Below are positions 1 to 6,853 of a DNA stretch of 15,234 bases, one piece after another. This stretch comes from an uncultured Collinsella sp. GTDB taxonomy: Bacteria > Actinomycetota > Coriobacteriia > Coriobacteriales > Coriobacteriaceae. Within the stretch, counting starts at the first letter, position 1; every line of letters starts with the position of its first letter. The notes under the pieces are model-generated. The model was not told the DNA's origin. It saw only the letters and a program-made list of their open reading frames with translations, and did no database searches. The DNA is taken from contig CAKUFW010000047.1 in NCBI GenBank assembly GCA_934650975.1, positions 1 through 15,234 of the forward strand, read 5' to 3'. The translations under genes and the position numbers were made by a program.

Positions 1-52
1 CATCGCGCCGAGAGTACTGCGGGGTCAGCCCGTGGGAGGCCAGGGCGCCGCT
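1..52 (+). rRNA. rrf: 5S ribosomal RNA, 3' end (partial)
   Basis: The first ~52 bases match the 3' half of bacterial 5S rRNA. They carry the pattern GCGCCGA, then GTACTGCGGGGTC, then CCCGTGGGAG, which forms the helix and loop near the 3' end, and finish with GGCGCCGC, which would pair with the 5' terminus outside the window. The exact 3' end is uncertain by a few bases (about 51-54). A small hairpin follows (GACGGC at 61-66 with GCCGTC at 72-77), possibly a processing signal, and then a strong terminator. An rRNA operon therefore ends here. Confidence 0.88.
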
Positions 53-90
53 GACCGGTGGACGGCACCGAGCCGTCGCTTGATTTGGAG

Positions 91-121
91 AAGGGGGAGG
101 CCTCGCGGCCTCCCCCTTTTT
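91..121 (+). terminator. Rho-independent terminator of the rRNA operon
   Basis: A perfect 12-bp stem (AAGGGGGAGGCC at 91-102, GGCCTCCCCCTT at 107-118) with a 4-nt loop runs into a T tract at 117-121. It lies ~40 bp past the 5S end and closes the rRNA transcript. Confidence 0.93.
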
Positions 122-188
122 GCGTTAACACTTCACAATGATGTTGCATTTCACCTTTAGCCCGGTTGGGCTTATGGGTAATGTGCTT

Positions 189-755
189 TTATTTAAAGAC
201 AATAAATCGAATAACAAGGGCAACTGCTATGACTGCAAGAATCAAAAGCAGGAGCTGGAGTCGATGCTGTTTGCGTCGTTTACTTGATGAAACGAAGATT
301 GATTTTCCTTGTTTTGGCGTCTCGAGATAACGGGCCGAATGCGTCAAAGTTTGCTTGGGTCGAGGACCTCTTTGTTGGTGAGTTGCGGGTGCATTCGTTG
401 GCTCGTTATTGATCGCGCTGTTTTTAGATAGCGGTGCATCTTTCAGATATACGGGATCGCCCGAAGCTACGCCCATATGCTTGCGTCCCGTTTGTGCATC
501 CTCGAGTGTTTGGTATCGATTTCTCGTTACATACTCGGGCTCTGGATCATTAATGGGGCCTTGCGAGATATGGGGGCGATGAAACCGCGTTGGCTGCGGG
601 GTAGAATCTTTCCCTTGCACTGGCATAGACGTATTGTTCTGGTTTTGGTTGTCCATGATGCCCTTTAGCTCGTTGCCAACAACGCGTACGTGCCCATTGT
701 AAGCCCCTTGTTCTTTGTTGCTGGGGACATACTCGCTATTTAAGCTCTGGTTCAA
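189..755 (-). CDS. Unrecognised small protein with a C-terminal membrane anchor
   Basis: I do not recognise this 188-residue protein. Residues 1 to about 158 are polar, rich in Asn, Gln, Pro and Thr, and probably disordered. A basic stretch (SSSKRRKQHR) then leads into one hydrophobic helix at about 167-187 that ends at the C-terminus, the layout of a tail-anchored protein with its N-terminal part in the cytoplasm. The longest form starts at a TTG at 755, with AAGG 4 nt upstream and AGGAAG 11 nt upstream. The ATG at 656 is a real alternative: it has AAAGGG 4 nt upstream and gives 155 residues. Codon use is visibly more AT-rich than in hsp20 or tilS, which may mean weak expression or recent arrival. 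It diverges from hsp20 across an AT-rich spacer. No convincing terminator follows it. Confidence 0.6.
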   Translation of the reverse strand: MNQSLNSEYVPSNKEQGAYNGHVRVVGNELKGIMDNQNQNNTSMPVQGKDSTPQPTRFHRPHISQGPINDPEPEYVTRNRYQTLEDAQTGRKHMGVASGDPVYLKDAPLSKNSAINNEPTNAPATHQQRGPRPKQTLTHSARYLETPKQGKSIFVSSSKRRKQHRLQLLLLILAVIAVALVIRFIVFK

Positions 756-840
756 AGAACCTTAATCTTCCTAAAACATGAGTCACATGCACTTAGATAT
801 GCTTATAGTACTGGACTCAAAAAACTTTATAGCAAAATGT

Positions 841-872
841 ATATATAAGAGACGGATGGGCATATATAAGAG
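841..872 (+). promoter_or_regulatory. AT-rich hsp20 control region with an 11-bp direct repeat
   Basis: ATATATAAGAG occurs at 841-851 and again at 862-872, exactly 21 bp apart, or two helical turns. Each copy holds a TATATA/TATAAG stretch usable as a -10 box for hsp20, whose start codon is 62 bp downstream of the second copy. I see no clear -35 box. The repeat could be two tandem promoters or two binding sites on one DNA face. Confidence 0.45.
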
Positions 873-934
873 CGTCAAAAGAAGTCACAGTCACCTAGAA
901 GATGGCTCGGCAGTCTCTAAAAGGAGTGGTAGTC

Positions 935-1366
935 ATGGCAAGCATGGTTCCTTATCGTTCGGTTTTTGGTGTTCGTCCCTCTGCAAGCTCGCTGTTCGAT
1001 CTGTTCGATGATATGACCGACCTGGCGAACAACTCGATCGCCTCCAAGGCGTTTCCCGTTGACGTTGAGGACAAAGGCGATGGCTATGAGGTCAAGGCTT
1101 ATCTGACCGGCGTCGCCAAGGACGATATCGATGTCGAGCTCAACGAGGGTCGTCTGTCCATTAGCGTGAATGTCGAGGAAGACGAGGAGAACGAGGGCAA
1201 GAACTTCCTGCAGAAGGAGTTCAGCTCGTACAGCGCGACTCGCGGCGTCTATCTGAAGGACGCGTCGAGCGAGGGCCTTTCGGCTAAGTATGCTGACGGT
1301 ATCCTGACTGTTACGGTTCCCAAGATCGTTGAGAAGAAGAACGTTACGAAGATTTCTATCGACTAG
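935..1366 (+). CDS. hsp20: Small heat-shock protein, Hsp20/alpha-crystallin family
   Basis: The product is an ATP-independent chaperone that binds unfolding proteins during stress and holds them for refolding. It has 143 residues, normal for the family. The N-terminal ~38 residues are variable (FDLFDDMTD). The alpha-crystallin domain runs from about 39 to 137, starting at FPVDVED and including the YEVKAYLTGV strand and the conserved A-x-x-x-(D/N)G-(I/V)-L block near the end (AKYADGILTVTVP). The C-terminus KISID supplies the I-x-I motif used in oligomer assembly. I chose ATG 935 because AAGGAG lies at 921-926, 8 nt upstream; the in-frame ATG at 902 has no ribosome binding site and adds 11 unlikely residues. 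The gene stands alone, with its own AT-rich control region and terminator, as expected for a stress-induced unit. Confidence 0.93.
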   Translation: MASMVPYRSVFGVRPSASSLFDLFDDMTDLANNSIASKAFPVDVEDKGDGYEVKAYLTGVAKDDIDVELNEGRLSISVNVEEDEENEGKNFLQKEFSSYSATRGVYLKDASSEGLSAKYADGILTVTVPKIVEKKNVTKISID

Positions 1367-1399
1367 CGTCTTCGGTGCTCTGCGCGGTGAAATGAGACG

Positions 1400-1433
1400 A
1401 AAGGGGCTGGGAAGCGATTCCCGGCCCCTTTTG
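1400..1433 (+). terminator. Terminator between convergent hsp20 and MBL hydrolase genes
   Basis: AAGGGGCTGGGAA (1401-1413) pairs with TTCCCGGCCCCTT (1419-1431) with one G-U pair, and the plus strand continues in TTTT. It ends hsp20. The minus-strand T run is shorter, so it may also serve the convergent gene, less efficiently. Confidence 0.85.
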
Positions 1434-1447
1434 CTGTCTTGGACGGT

Positions 1448-2257
1448 CTATTGAATGGTTGCTGGTCGATACTGACTTGCGGGTCGTATCGAGAGTGTTC
1501 GCGATCCTTGGTTTAGTGTGGCCGAGCTGCCGACCTCGTCATCTAGGGTTGCGGCAAGAGCTCCGGCATAGCTTTTGACGGTAAGGCTTGGACGATTGTT
1601 GTCTTGGCTGATATGCATGGCGATGAGCTGTTCGGTGCGGTCGGTAACAAGTTCGCGCGCGGCTTCTGCGGCTTGGTCATTTGAGAGGTGTCCCCTTGCA
1701 GACAGGATTCGCTCCTGAAGAAAGCGGGGATATTCTCCCTCGCGCAGCATGGTCACATCGTGGTTGCTTTCGAGCGCGAGGACTCGACAATCCTTGAGGG
1801 TGTTCATGGCTTGGCTCGATAGCTCTCCGGTGTCGGTGGCAAAGCCGATGGAATCATCGAAGGCGTCGAATCGATAACCGACAGGATTGATGACATCGTG
1901 TGATGTTGAGTAGGTTTGCACGTCGATGCCGGCAATGGATAGAGTTTCACCGGGATCGAATTCCTCGACAGACAGATGCGAAAGATTTTCTTTGCTCGAA
2001 AGTGTGCCCCTGCTGGCAAAGAGGGGACCGTGCCAGTGCTTGCACCAGACATCGAGACCCTTGATATGGTCGCCGTGCTCATGGGTGACTACGAGGGCGG
2101 CGACGTCGTCAGCCGACAGGCCAAGCTCGCCCATACGTTTGAGCGTCTCGCGGCGGGACAGGCCGTCATCGATCATGATGAGACCTTGCGGTCCCTCGAC
2201 GAGTGCGCAGTTGCCTTTTGAGCCGCTGCCGAGGATATGAAGGTGCAGACGAGACAT
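1448..2257 (-). CDS. Metallo-beta-lactamase-fold hydrolase, YycJ/WalJ type
   Basis: This is a 269-residue MBL-fold protein. It begins with the LHILGSGSKGN strand-turn typical of YycJ/WalJ proteins. The metal motif THEHGDH supplies H59, H61, D63 and H64. Further likely ligands are H120 (TSHD) and D142 (FATDTG), with a late AMHIS histidine. Relatives are predicted or shown to be DNA exonucleases, and the Bacillus gene sits with the walRK operon; that role here is inference only. The start is ATG 2257, the usual family N-terminus. A longer in-frame start at 2338 adds 27 residues unlike the family and runs into tilS. The ribosome binding site is weak (GGAA about 5 nt upstream). The gene diverges from tilS with 48 bp between start codons and shares the hsp20 terminator region. 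Confidence 0.88.
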   Translation of the reverse strand: MSRLHLHILGSGSKGNCALVEGPQGLIMIDDGLSRRETLKRMGELGLSADDVAALVVTHEHGDHIKGLDVWCKHWHGPLFASRGTLSSKENLSHLSVEEFDPGETLSIAGIDVQTYSTSHDVINPVGYRFDAFDDSIGFATDTGELSSQAMNTLKDCRVLALESNHDVTMLREGEYPRFLQERILSARGHLSNDQAAEAARELVTDRTEQLIAMHISQDNNRPSLTVKSYAGALAATLDDEVGSSATLNQGSRTLSIRPASQYRPATIQ

Positions 2258-2271
2258 AAGATTCCAAAGGA

Positions 2272-2277
2272 TACAAT
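2272..2277 (+). promoter_or_regulatory. Candidate -10 box for tilS
   Basis: TACAAT matches the TATAAT consensus at 5 of 6 positions and lies 28 bp before the tilS start. No good -35 box is visible 16-18 bp upstream. The same TACAAT hexamer lies before the aminotransferase and PHP genes in this window, which supports it as a local promoter signature. Confidence 0.4.
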
Positions 2278-2305
2278 GGGTGCGGTCGAATAGAGGAGGA
2301 AGCGA

Positions 2306-3847
2306 ATGCCAACGGTATCTCAGCACTATGGACATCATGCTGCGTCGAGGGCGGATGATAACGCCCCAGTATCGCGGCAGACGGCTGCTCCTGTGGTGCT
2401 CATGGTATCAGGTGGTGCGGACTCGACGGCGCTGCTCCTTATGGCTTGCACATCAAAGCTGGATATCCAGGACGGGCGTGGTGTAGCCCCCATCGCGCGC
2501 GAGCGGTTGCACGTACTGCATGTGAACCATCATCTGCGCGGCGAGTCATCCGATGGCGATGAAGCCTTCGTGCGCGACCTCTGCGCTCAATATGGCTTGC
2601 CGCTGTGTGTTGAGCATGCCTATTTTGACGGCGAGTCGGGCAATATCGAGGCCGCTGCGCGCGAGGTACGCTACGCCGCGGCGCGCGGATATGTTCGCGA
2701 ACTCTGCGCCCAGACGGGGGCACCGCGAACGGCGGCTCGTATCTGCACTGCGCACACGTCTTCGGATCGCGCGGAAACGTTTTTGATGAACGCGATTAAG
2801 GGGTCGGGGCCCGCCGGTCTATCGAGCATCCCTCGCCGGAGGAATATCGTGGTGCGGCCCTTGCTCGACCTGACACATGATGAGCTCGTGAGTTATTTGC
2901 AGGTGCATGGTCAGCCGTGGCGAGAGGACGAGAGCAACGAGGACGTCTCGTATCTACGTAACTACGTGCGTCATCGCGTGATGCCGGTAGTGGCGCAGCG
3001 CAACGCGAGCGTCTGTAAGACGATTGGCGCCGCCTGTGAGATCTTGGGTGATGAGGACGCCTTTCTTTCCCAGCTTTCGGCGCAGGCGTTTCGAAGTTGC
3101 CTGCGCAAGGAGGCCGCGGGGGCTCTGGTCCTTGATGCGCGTCGCCTGGCCGCGGCCGAGGTGGTGATCGCACGGCGTATCGTGCGGTTGGCGATCAAGC
3201 GCATCGATCCCGATGCGCGCCCGGAGATGCGGCATGTGGAGCGCGTGCTTGCCTGCGTCGCCGCAGGTTCGGGTTCGGTTACGCTGCCGGCGGGAATCGA
3301 TGCGCGCGTGGAGTTTGGCATGCTGGCTTTTAAGGCGCCTGCCGCGCGTGAGGGGCTGGTTGCGGACTGGATTGCCGTACCCGGTCGTCTGCCGCTTGGT
3401 GGGGGCCGTGTGTTGGCAGCAGAGCCGATTGCTGTGGAGCCTGGATTCGATATCGTGCAGCGTGCCCGTGAACTAGTGGCTGCTGGAGAAGTGGCTGCTT
3501 TGGTGGATGCGGCGGCTCTGGGCTTTGCCGATCGCGATAGCGAGCGAATGCTCGCCGGCTCACGCGGGGAGATTCCCGCCGAGGCGCGTTCGGCGCGCCT
3601 GTGGGTTGACGGCCCCGCGCCGGGGGATGTGATGTGTCCGTTAGGCATGAGCGGCCGTAGCAAGAAGGTATCCGACCTGCTCAATGAGGCACGCATCCCT
3701 GTATCTGAGCGCGCCGGCGTCCCCGTGGTAAGAACGGCTCCGGGAGGTGCCGTGGTATGGGTCGCAGGCGTTCGCGCGGACGAGCGTTTTAAGTGCACGG
3801 CGGCAACGCGCGTGGCGTATCTGCTCCGCGTGGTCGATGCGGGGTAG
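2306..3847 (+). CDS. tilS: tRNA(Ile)-lysidine synthetase
   Basis: TilS uses ATP and lysine to convert C34 of the CAU anticodon of one isoleucine tRNA to lysidine, so the tRNA reads AUA instead of AUG. The 513-residue protein has the PP-loop motif SGGADS at residues 35-40 for ATP binding. A family block HTSSDRAETFLMNAIKGSG follows at about residue 150; the usual Asp-Asp there reads Ser-Asp. NYVRHRVMP is the conserved loop near residue 220. The C-terminal TilS domain, with PLGMSGRSKKVSDLLNEARI, covers the last ~100 residues. The start has a strong site, GAGGAGGAA at 2293-2301. A promoter is visible before the next gene (hpt), so tilS is probably transcribed on its own or with read-through into hpt. 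The tilS-hpt-ftsH order is conserved in many Gram-positive bacteria. Confidence 0.94.
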   Translation: MPTVSQHYGHHAASRADDNAPVSRQTAAPVVLMVSGGADSTALLLMACTSKLDIQDGRGVAPIARERLHVLHVNHHLRGESSDGDEAFVRDLCAQYGLPLCVEHAYFDGESGNIEAAAREVRYAAARGYVRELCAQTGAPRTAARICTAHTSSDRAETFLMNAIKGSGPAGLSSIPRRRNIVVRPLLDLTHDELVSYLQVHGQPWREDESNEDVSYLRNYVRHRVMPVVAQRNASVCKTIGAACEILGDEDAFLSQLSAQAFRSCLRKEAAGALVLDARRLAAAEVVIARRIVRLAIKRIDPDARPEMRHVERVLACVAAGSGSVTLPAGIDARVEFGMLAFKAPAAREGLVADWIAVPGRLPLGGGRVLAAEPIAVEPGFDIVQRARELVAAGEVAALVDAAALGFADRDSERMLAGSRGEIPAEARSARLWVDGPAPGDVMCPLGMSGRSKKVSDLLNEARIPVSERAGVPVVRTAPGGAVVWVAGVRADERFKCTAATRVAYLLRVVDAG

Positions 3848-3929
3848 CGCCTTGCGCTAATTATTCTGTGCGACGTTGACGCTATTCCGGCGCTGATGGC
3901 GTACGGGCTGGTAAATATACCCCGTGCGC

Positions 3930-3938
3930 TGCTAGAAT
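3930..3938 (+). promoter_or_regulatory. Extended -10 promoter for hpt-ftsH
   Basis: TGC directly before TAGAAT makes an extended -10 element (TGn plus a hexamer with 5 of 6 matches). The -35 region is poor, as is allowed for extended -10 promoters. Transcription would start near 3945, giving a leader of about 50 nt. Confidence 0.5.
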
Positions 3939-3994
3939 GTGTAGTTCGCGTCCATGCGGCGGTGTGTGGACGATAAGCACAAGAAAGGGTTGTC

Positions 3995-4543
3995 ATGGCT
4001 TCTCAACATCCGGATATCGAGAAGGTTCTGTTTACGCAGGAGGATATCGACGGTATCGTCTCTCGCCTGGGCGAGCAGATTACGCGCGACTACGCGGGTA
4101 AGGATCTGGTGCTGATTGCGGTCCTGCGCGGCGCCGTGGTCTTTATGGGCGACCTGATGCGCAAGATTGAGCTGCCGACCAACATCGATTTCATGGCTGT
4201 TTCGAGCTACGGTGACGGTGTGAAGTCCTCCGGCATCGTGCGTATCATTAAGGACCTGGATATCGACATCCGCGGTCGCGACGTGCTGATTGTCGAGGAC
4301 ATTCTGGACTCGGGCCTGACGCTCAAGTATCTGATGAAGAACCTCGAGAGCCGCAAGCCTGCTTCTCTGGAGGTCGCCGCCTTCCTGTGGAAGGACGTTG
4401 AGGACCGTACCTCGGCCGTCACGCCCAAGTATGTTGGAACCCATTGCCCCGATGCCTTTGTGGTGGGCTACGGCCTCGACTATGCCGAGCGCTATCGTAA
4501 CCTTCCGTATCTGGGCATTTTGAAACCGGAGGTTTATTCGTAA
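3995..4543 (+). CDS. hpt: Hypoxanthine phosphoribosyltransferase
   Basis: The enzyme joins hypoxanthine (often also guanine) to PRPP to make IMP or GMP in purine salvage, in the cytoplasm. Its 182 residues are the normal length. The PRPP-binding signature is VLIVEDILDSGLTL at 97-110, with the acidic pair E101-D102. LRGAVVFMGDLMRKI near residues 45-60 is the conserved substrate loop of this family, and DFVVGYGLDYAERYRNLPY-like sequence near the C-terminus is typical. ATG 3995 follows AAAGGG by 6 nt. The stop codon is one base before the ftsH start, so the two are cotranscribed and probably translationally coupled. Confidence 0.95.
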   Translation: MASQHPDIEKVLFTQEDIDGIVSRLGEQITRDYAGKDLVLIAVLRGAVVFMGDLMRKIELPTNIDFMAVSSYGDGVKSSGIVRIIKDLDIDIRGRDVLIVEDILDSGLTLKYLMKNLESRKPASLEVAAFLWKDVEDRTSAVTPKYVGTHCPDAFVVGYGLDYAERYRNLPYLGILKPEVYS

Positions 4544-4544
4544 G

Positions 4545-6683
4545 ATGCCCGACGACCGTAACGATAACAATTCCCAGACTCCCCGGGAGCCTAAGATCCC
4601 GGGGATGCCCGGAGGCAAGAAGCCCACGCGTACGGGCTGGCTGTATTTTATTTTGGCTTGCGCGCTTCTGGGCTACGCCTTCTTTAACATGGGCTCCGGC
4701 TTTGCCAATTCCAGCAATACCGTAAAGCTCGCGACGAGCGAGATGGTCAACGCCATCAAGCAGGATCGCGTCGACGACCTGACGTATACGGTGGTGGACG
4801 GCAGCGTGACCGGTCATTACTGGAAGGCGAGCAAGGACAAGGGCGATACGAGCGAACTCAAGAGCTTCTCCTCGACCTATGTCGGCTCCGATTCGCTTGC
4901 CGAGCTTATGGCGGAGCACCCCGATACCAAGTACATCGTCAACACCAATGACCCCGATTTTTGGGGCGACTTGGCGATGAGCGTGCTTCCGACGATCGCC
5001 CTGATCGCCATCATGTTCTACTTTATGCGCCAGATGATGGGTGCCAACAACAGGAACATGCAGTTTGGCAAGACCAACGCCAAGACCAACGAGGCCACGC
5101 GCCCCAAGGTCAAGTTTGAGGATGTTGCCGGCGTGGACGAGGCGGTCGAGGAGCTCGAGGAGATCCGCGACTTCTTGAGCGATCCGGATCGCTACCGCAA
5201 GCTGGGCGCCAAGATTCCGCGTGGCGTGTTGCTGGTGGGCCCTCCGGGCACCGGTAAAACGCTGCTGGCCAAGGCCGTTGCCGGCGAAGCGGGCGTGCCG
5301 TTCTTTAGCATCTCGGGTTCCGACTTTGTCGAGATGTTCGTGGGCGTCGGCGCCAGCCGTGTGCGTGACCTCTTTAAGGAGGCCAAGTCCCAGGCCCCGT
5401 CGATCATTTTTATCGATGAGATCGATGCCGTGGGACGTCAGCGTGGAGCCGGCTTGGGCGGCGGTCACGACGAGCGCGAGCAGACGCTCAACCAGCTGCT
5501 GGTCGAGATGGACGGTTTTGAGGAGAGCGAGTCAGTCATCCTGATCGCTGCGACCAACCGTCCTGACATCCTGGATCCGGCATTGCTGCGTCCCGGTCGT
5601 TTTGACCGCCAGGTTACGGTCGACCGTCCGGATGTAAAGGGCCGCGAGCAGATTTTGCGCGTGCATGCCGAGAACAAGCCGATGGACGAGGACGTTAAGT
5701 TTGAGAAGCTCGCCCAGATGACCGTTGGCTTTACCGGTGCCGATTTGGCGAACCTGCTCAACGAGTCCGCACTTCTGGCCGCTCGTCGTCATCGTTCCGT
5801 GATTTCGATGGACGAGGTCGAGGAATCGATGGAGCGCGTGATTGCCGGACCGCAGCGCAAGGGCCGCGTGATGACCGAGGCCGAGCGCACCACGATTGCC
5901 TACCACGAGAGCGGTCACGCCCTGGTGGGTCACATCCTGGAGCACTCCGATCCGGTCCACAAGATCTCAATCGTCAGCCGCGGCCAGGCACTGGGCTATA
6001 CGCTGCAGCTGCCGCAGGAGGACCACTTCCTCAAGACCAAGAACGAGATGCTCGACGAGCTCGCTGTGTTCTTGGGCGGTCGCGTTGCCGAGGAGCTCAT
6101 GTGCGATGACATCACGTCGGGCGCGAGCAACGACCTGGAGCGCGCGACCAAGATGGCGCGCGAGATGGTCACGCGTCTGGGTATGAGCGAGGAGCTGGGC
6201 ACGCAGGTCTTTGGTGAGGCACAGCATCAGGTGTTCCTGGGCCGCGACTATGCCGACCATCAGGATTATTCCGAGGAGACGGCGCGTCGCATCGACATCG
6301 AGGTTCAGCGCATCATGCGCGAGGCCCATCGTCGTGCGGTCGAGATCTTGGATGCCCGTCGCGATCAGCTCGATCTGATGGCCAAGGTGCTGCTTGAGCG
6401 TGAGACCGTCGAAGGCGATGCCGTGAACGCCCTGCTCGACAACGAGTGGGACGCCTACCTTGAGCGCGAGGGCGATATCCTGGCGGCCAAGGAGGAGCGC
6501 AATGCCAAGGCGGCCGGCATGCCGGCCAAAAAGCGCGCGCCTCGCATGAGCGAGGAGGAGCTTGCGGCTGATGCCGCTGCCTTTGCGCAGGCGGCGATGC
6601 AGGAGGATGCCGAAGCTGCATCCGATGATGCCGGCGATGACTGTGCCGTCGACGCAGGTGCCAACACCGACGCCGACAAATAG
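4545..6683 (+). CDS. ftsH: ATP-dependent zinc metalloprotease FtsH
   Basis: FtsH is a membrane-bound hexameric AAA+ protease that degrades misfolded membrane proteins and some regulators. The 712-residue protein has an N-terminal helix (about 32-50), an extracytoplasmic region, and a second helix (about 144-163). The AAA module has Walker A GPPGTGKT at 232-239, Walker B IIFIDEID at 287-294, and the second region of homology [19 protein letters not shown]. The protease module has HESGH at 454-458, with D530 (in GASND) as the likely third zinc ligand. The last ~60 residues are an acidic, Ala-rich tail, longer than in E. coli FtsH. GGAGG at 4528-4532 lies 12 nt before the start, rather far, which fits coupling to hpt. 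An 8-bp GC-rich inverted repeat lies inside the first 20 codons. Confidence 0.97.
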   Translation: MPDDRNDNNSQTPREPKIPGMPGGKKPTRTGWLYFILACALLGYAFFNMGSGFANSSNTVKLATSEMVNAIKQDRVDDLTYTVVDGSVTGHYWKASKDKGDTSELKSFSSTYVGSDSLAELMAEHPDTKYIVNTNDPDFWGDLAMSVLPTIALIAIMFYFMRQMMGANNRNMQFGKTNAKTNEATRPKVKFEDVAGVDEAVEELEEIRDFLSDPDRYRKLGAKIPRGVLLVGPPGTGKTLLAKAVAGEAGVPFFSISGSDFVEMFVGVGASRVRDLFKEAKSQAPSIIFIDEIDAVGRQRGAGLGGGHDEREQTLNQLLVEMDGFEESESVILIAATNRPDILDPALLRPGRFDRQVTVDRPDVKGREQILRVHAENKPMDEDVKFEKLAQMTVGFTGADLANLLNESALLAARRHRSVISMDEVEESMERVIAGPQRKGRVMTEAERTTIAYHESGHALVGHILEHSDPVHKISIVSRGQALGYTLQLPQEDHFLKTKNEMLDELAVFLGGRVAEELMCDDITSGASNDLERATKMAREMVTRLGMSEELGTQVFGEAQHQVFLGRDYADHQDYSEETARRIDIEVQRIMREAHRRAVEILDARRDQLDLMAKVLLERETVEGDAVNALLDNEWDAYLEREGDILAAKEERNAKAAGMPAKKRAPRMSEEELAADAAAFAQAAMQEDAEAASDDAGDDCAVDAGANTDADK

Positions 6684-6694
6684 TCTTGGTAGCG

Positions 6695-6727
6695 AAAGCC
6701 TCCGCGGGGAAACCTGCGGAGGCTTTT
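6695..6727 (+). terminator. Terminator of the hpt-ftsH operon
   Basis: AAGCCTCCGC (6696-6705) pairs perfectly with GCGGAGGCTT (6716-6725), followed by a T run (6724-6729). It lies 12 bp past the ftsH stop codon. Confidence 0.93.
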
Positions 6728-6733
6728 TTCTTT

Positions 6734-6793
6734 GTTGATTGGGGACAGACTTAAATGAGTGTTTTCACGCATTTAAGTCTGTCCCCAATCAAC
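6734..6793. repeat. 60-bp REP-like palindrome
   Basis: A 24-bp perfect inverted repeat (arms 6734-6757 and 6770-6793) carries GGGGACAG near its base and CTGTCCCC on the other side. The 12-bp centre extends the stem further (GTG TTTT CAC after one A-G mismatch). It has no T tract and sits only a few bases beyond the ftsH terminator, so it is not needed as a terminator. Palindromes with GGGGACAG/CTGTCCCC ends recall REP-type elements moved by Y1 (RAYT) transposases. That link is inference, since no transposase is in the window. Confidence 0.85.
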
Positions 6794-6823
6794 ATTGCTG
6801 CGGCGCTTTGCTCGACTAAAGCG

Positions 6824-6829
6824 TACAAT
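6824..6829 (+). promoter_or_regulatory. Candidate -10 box for the aminotransferase gene
   Basis: TACAAT (5 of 6 matches to the consensus) lies 24 bp before the start codon, which implies a very short leader. No clear -35 box is present at the right distance; the palindrome ends 30 bp upstream. Confidence 0.4.
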
Positions 6830-6853
6830 AGCGCCTATGCGAAAGGGGAACAG

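Noticed and set aside
159..172. AGCCC/GGGCT hairpin after the tail-anchored gene, as its terminator
   Set aside because: The stem is only 5 bp with no T tract on the minus strand.
477..668. Small plus-strand frame opposite the tail-anchored gene
   Set aside because: It has no ribosome binding site or promoter and no recognisable features; it is likely a chance frame.
902..934. Upstream ATG extending hsp20 by 11 residues
   Set aside because: It has no ribosome binding site, while ATG 935 has AAGGAG at 8 nt.
2258..2338. Upstream start extending the MBL hydrolase by 27 residues
   Set aside because: The family N-terminus begins at MSRLHLHILGSGSKGN, and the extension overlaps the tilS start.
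2971..3996. Long minus-strand frame (341 codons) opposite tilS
   Set aside because: It has Ala/Ser/Thr/Arg-rich, domain-free composition and overlaps an unmistakable tilS gene.
4419..5468. Long minus-strand frame (349 codons) opposite hpt and ftsH
   Set aside because: It is a shadow of two well-identified genes.
6755..6853. Upstream ATG extending the aminotransferase by 33 residues
   Set aside because: The extension is encoded by the palindrome and the promoter region, and ATG 6854 has a good ribosome binding site.
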